Part shown: one piece after another, positions 5,890 to 7,064 of the stretch
How positions within the stretch are numbered: the first letter of the stretch is position 1
How the letters are laid out: each line of letters starts with the position of its first letter
Assembly: GCA_020346805.1 (NCBI GenBank)
Contig: CP070790.1
Coordinates: forward strand, 232,116-239,179
DNA: 7,064 bases
Reading direction: 5' to 3'
DNA from: Planctomycetota bacterium
GTDB taxonomy: Bacteria; Planctomycetota; Phycisphaerae; UBA1845; PWPN01
Translations under genes and position numbers: made by a program
The notes under the pieces: model-generated
The model's input: the letters and a program-made list of their open reading frames with translations, nothing else
Told to the model about the DNA's origin: nothing
Database searches by the model: none

Positions 5890-7064
5890 ATGTCAAAGAT
5901 ATTGCGTTCCGCTCGGATGATTAGTTTTTTAACGCTGTTGTCGCGCATCTTGGGATTGGTGCGGGACATGTGTTGTAGCCATGCATTTGGTTTGGGAGGG
6001 GTGTGGTCGGCATTTGCGTTAGCCTTTCAGGTTCCCAACCTTTTTCGTCGGCTTTTTGGAGAGGGGGCATTATCGGCGGCCAGTATTCCGGTATTGACGG
6101 AAACACTGACTCGTAATGGTCATACAGCAGTCGATGCCCTGGTTGGTCGACTTGTAGGGATGCTTCTTGCCATTTTGGTGACTGTATGTGTTGTGGCTGA
6201 AATAGTAGTGGCCGGGCTGTTTTTATATTACCGCTCGGTAGACGATACGGCCCTTACCTTGACTTTGGCCGGGCTGCTGCTTCCCTATCTGATTTTCATC
6301 TGTACGGTTGCGATCTTGGGCGGCGTGCAAAATGTTTTCGGTCGCTTCGCGCTACCGGCGGCCATGCCGATTATTCTTAACGTGTTCATGATAACGGCGG
6401 CACTGGGTGGGAAATGGATTGTTCCGGGTGGTCACCGCAAAGAGATTGTGCTATTGGCGGCGGCGGTGATTGTGGCCGGTATGGTGCAGTTAGTCTGGCA
6501 GTGGTTTGCGGTTCGGCGCTGCGGTTTGCGTATGCGATTGAGTTTGGAGGTTAACGATCCGGCGATTCGCCGAATCGCGATTACCATGTTGCCGATGGTT
6601 GCCGGTTTGGGTGCGGTGCAGATTAATACTTTGTTGGATGCCTTGATTGCCTGGTGGTTTGTAAAAGAGCAGATTGATCCGGCCGGTGGATTGGAACGGG
6701 TAGGTCCAGGCGTTTTGTACTATGCCCAGCGGTTATATCAGTTTCCGTTGGGAGTATTTGCAATTGCCTTGGCTACGGCGATTTTCCCGGCTTTGAGTAG
6801 ACATTCGGCAGAGGATGATATGCCGGGGTTGGGACAGACTTTGTCGCGGGGGATAGGGGTGGCCACTTTTGAAGGTTTGCCGTGTCTGGTTGGTTTGATT
6901 TTAATTCGCAAGCCGCTGGTTGCGGTATTGTTAAATCGAGGAGAGTTTGCGGAATGGGATGCCGGCGTGGATCGAGTGTCATTGGCTTTGTTTATGTATG
7001 CCCTGGGGATCTGGGCCTATGCGGTCAATCATCTGGTGGTTCGGGCATTTTATGCGTTGCACGA
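5890..7064 (+). CDS. murJ: MurJ/MviN-family lipid-linked oligosaccharide flippase, 3' end beyond window
   Basis: MurJ flips the undecaprenyl-linked peptidoglycan precursor lipid II across the cytoplasmic membrane; it belongs to the MOP exporter superfamily. The 391 codons present cover about three quarters of a usual 510-550-residue protein; the last transmembrane helices lie beyond the window. The N-terminus shows SRILGLVRD (18-26), AFQVPNLFRRLFGEGALSAA (45-64) and repeated hydrophobic helices; YYAQRLYQFPLGV (277-289) matches the helix 8 motif. Arg19, Arg25, Arg53 and Arg281 align with the Escherichia coli essential arginines 18, 24, 52 and 270. The ATG at 5890 is the only start after the in-frame stop at 5869-5871, and it puts the first helix at the same offset as in E. 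coli. No Shine-Dalgarno site is visible. Ser40 and Gln284 replace acidic residues of E. coli MurJ. Given the neighbours, it could instead flip another polysaccharide precursor. Confidence 0.93.
   Translation, partial: MSKILRSARMISFLTLLSRILGLVRDMCCSHAFGLGGVWSAFALAFQVPNLFRRLFGEGALSAASIPVLTETLTRNGHTAVDALVGRLVGMLLAILVTVCVVAEIVVAGLFLYYRSVDDTALTLTLAGLLLPYLIFICTVAILGGVQNVFGRFALPAAMPIILNVFMITAALGGKWIVPGGHRKEIVLLAAAVIVAGMVQLVWQWFAVRRCGLRMRLSLEVNDPAIRRIAITMLPMVAGLGAVQINTLLDALIAWWFVKEQIDPAGGLERVGPGVLYYAQRLYQFPLGVFAIALATAIFPALSRHSAEDDMPGLGQTLSRGIGVATFEGLPCLVGLILIRKPLVAVLLNRGEFAEWDAGVDRVSLALFMYALGIWAYAVNHLVVRAFYALH

Noticed and set aside
1..7064. CRISPR array, tRNA, rRNA, insertion sequence or toxin-antitoxin pair
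   Set aside because: No regularly spaced repeats, cloverleaf-like sequence, transposase motifs or terminal inverted repeats, or small paired genes were seen on either strand.

Overview
The window (about 47% GC over most of its length) looks like chromosomal DNA of an environmental Gram-negative-type bacterium. My best guess is a planctomycete, possibly of the Phycisphaerae or related moderate-GC lineages. That guess rests on the flavour of the MurJ homologue (LFGEGALSAA and YYAQRLYQFPLGV stretches) and on a very long O-antigen-ligase protein carrying a large helical extension. It comes from remembered family patterns, not from a search.

Layout. Positions 1 to about 300 are about 67% GC by hand count and do not fit what follows. 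A WecG/TagA/CpsF glycosyltransferase gene enters this segment on the minus strand and loses its family resemblance at about position 300. From there to 1827 (minus strand) lie the N-terminal half of that gene and, upstream of it and overlapping by 26 nt, a complete GT4 glycosyltransferase gene. A 301-nt AT-rich divergent intergenic region (1828-2128) follows and contains a perfect 14-bp palindrome. On the plus strand come a PduO-type ATP:cob(I)alamin adenosyltransferase (2129-2659), a 1042-residue O-antigen ligase/polymerase-type membrane protein with a roughly 500-residue soluble C-terminus (2690-5818), and the first 391 codons of a MurJ/MviN flippase that runs off the window (5890-7064).

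How they fit together. Four of the five genes belong to envelope glycan assembly. TagA/WecG-type and GT4 enzymes add sugars to a lipid-linked precursor on the cytoplasmic face. A MurJ-family transporter flips lipid-linked precursors, and a Wzy/WaaL-type enzyme polymerises or ligates the glycan outside the inner membrane. The corrinoid adenosyltransferase is the odd member, a cofactor enzyme at the head of the plus-strand group. Spacings of 30 and 71 nt with no obvious terminator suggest the three plus-strand genes may be co-transcribed.

I did not find a clear undescribed defence, mobile or RNA system. The points most worth a second look are the break at about 300, the very large C-terminal domain of the ligase-like protein, substitutions at two MurJ positions usually acidic, and the palindromes in the divergent region.
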